In this document: piece by piece, positions 6,600 to 6,792 of the stretch
Layout: every line of letters begins with the position of its first letter
Numbering within the stretch: position 1 is the stretch's first letter
Source: an uncultured Prevotella sp.
GTDB taxonomy: Bacteria; Bacteroidota; Bacteroidia; Bacteroidales; Bacteroidaceae
DNA length: 6,792 nt
Direction of reading: 5' to 3'
NCBI GenBank assembly: GCA_900553285.1
Contig: USCX01000073.1
Coordinates: forward strand, 1 to 6,792
Position numbers and translations under genes: made by a program
The notes under the pieces: generated by a model
What the model saw: the letters and a program-made list of their open reading frames with translations, nothing else
Told to the model about the DNA's origin: nothing
Databases searched by the model: none

Positions 6600-6792
6600 T
6601 GCGGAATAGGCGACAGGCAAGGCGGGAAACGTGACGTCTGCGACGGGCGCAGTCCCTGACTTCACGGTCGCCGTCGAAGGCGGCGCGGACGCTGCGGTCG
6701 TTTTCCGCGTTGCGGCTGGACTGAAAGCGCTGTCGGACTTCCTGCTTGGCGGAGTGCCCGGGCGTGAGAGGGATGCTTTCCGGTCTGTCTTG
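6600..6792. other. Unassigned G+C-rich stretch upstream of pyrG
   Basis: I recognise no gene here. One plus-strand frame stays open from an in-frame TAG near 6607 to the window edge, with a possible GTG start at 6632. Its first codon positions are G-rich and it encodes a plausible stretch containing AAVVFRVAAGLKALSDFLLG. On the minus strand, the pyrG frame and one other are also open, but they read as Ser/Thr/Ala/Pro-rich or Arg-rich low-information protein. With only about 190 bases, a truncated divergent gene cannot be told from G+C-rich noncoding DNA. Confidence 0.25.

Overview
The window reads as ordinary chromosomal DNA from a member of the Bacteroidota, most likely the Prevotella/Porphyromonas side of Bacteroidales. 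Four points support this. The peptidase closely resembles Porphyromonas dipeptidyl-peptidase 5. The CTP synthase and YidC have Bacteroidota-style sequence features. The pyrG upstream region holds a perfect Bacteroidota -7 box (TAnnTTTG). The starts lack clear Shine-Dalgarno sequences. The phylum is a confident call; the family is an inference.

All four recognisable genes lie on the minus strand, so transcription runs from high to low coordinates. The order is pyrG (CTP synthase, GTG start at 6521), yidC (membrane protein insertase, overlapping the pyrG end by 8 bases), a strong hairpin terminator at about 2965-3023, dpp5 (periplasmic S9-family dipeptidyl-peptidase), and after a 39-base gap the N-terminal 237 codons of an MFS transporter that runs off the left edge. 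Bases 6522-6792 hold the pyrG promoter and then about 200 G+C-rich bases with no gene I can assign.

There appear to be two transcription units. pyrG-yidC is a housekeeping pair (CTP synthesis and inner-membrane protein insertion) with overlapping reading frames. dpp5-MFS looks like a nutrient pair: a periplasmic exopeptidase that releases dipeptides, followed by an inner-membrane carrier whose substrate cannot be read from the sequence.

I found no mobile element, CRISPR array, RNA gene or clearly new multi-gene system. The points most worth a second look are the long, almost continuous hairpin between yidC and dpp5, which would fold better as plus-strand RNA than as minus-strand RNA; the lack of room for a dpp5 promoter behind it; and a roughly 75-residue extracytoplasmic insertion between the first two membrane segments of the MFS transporter.
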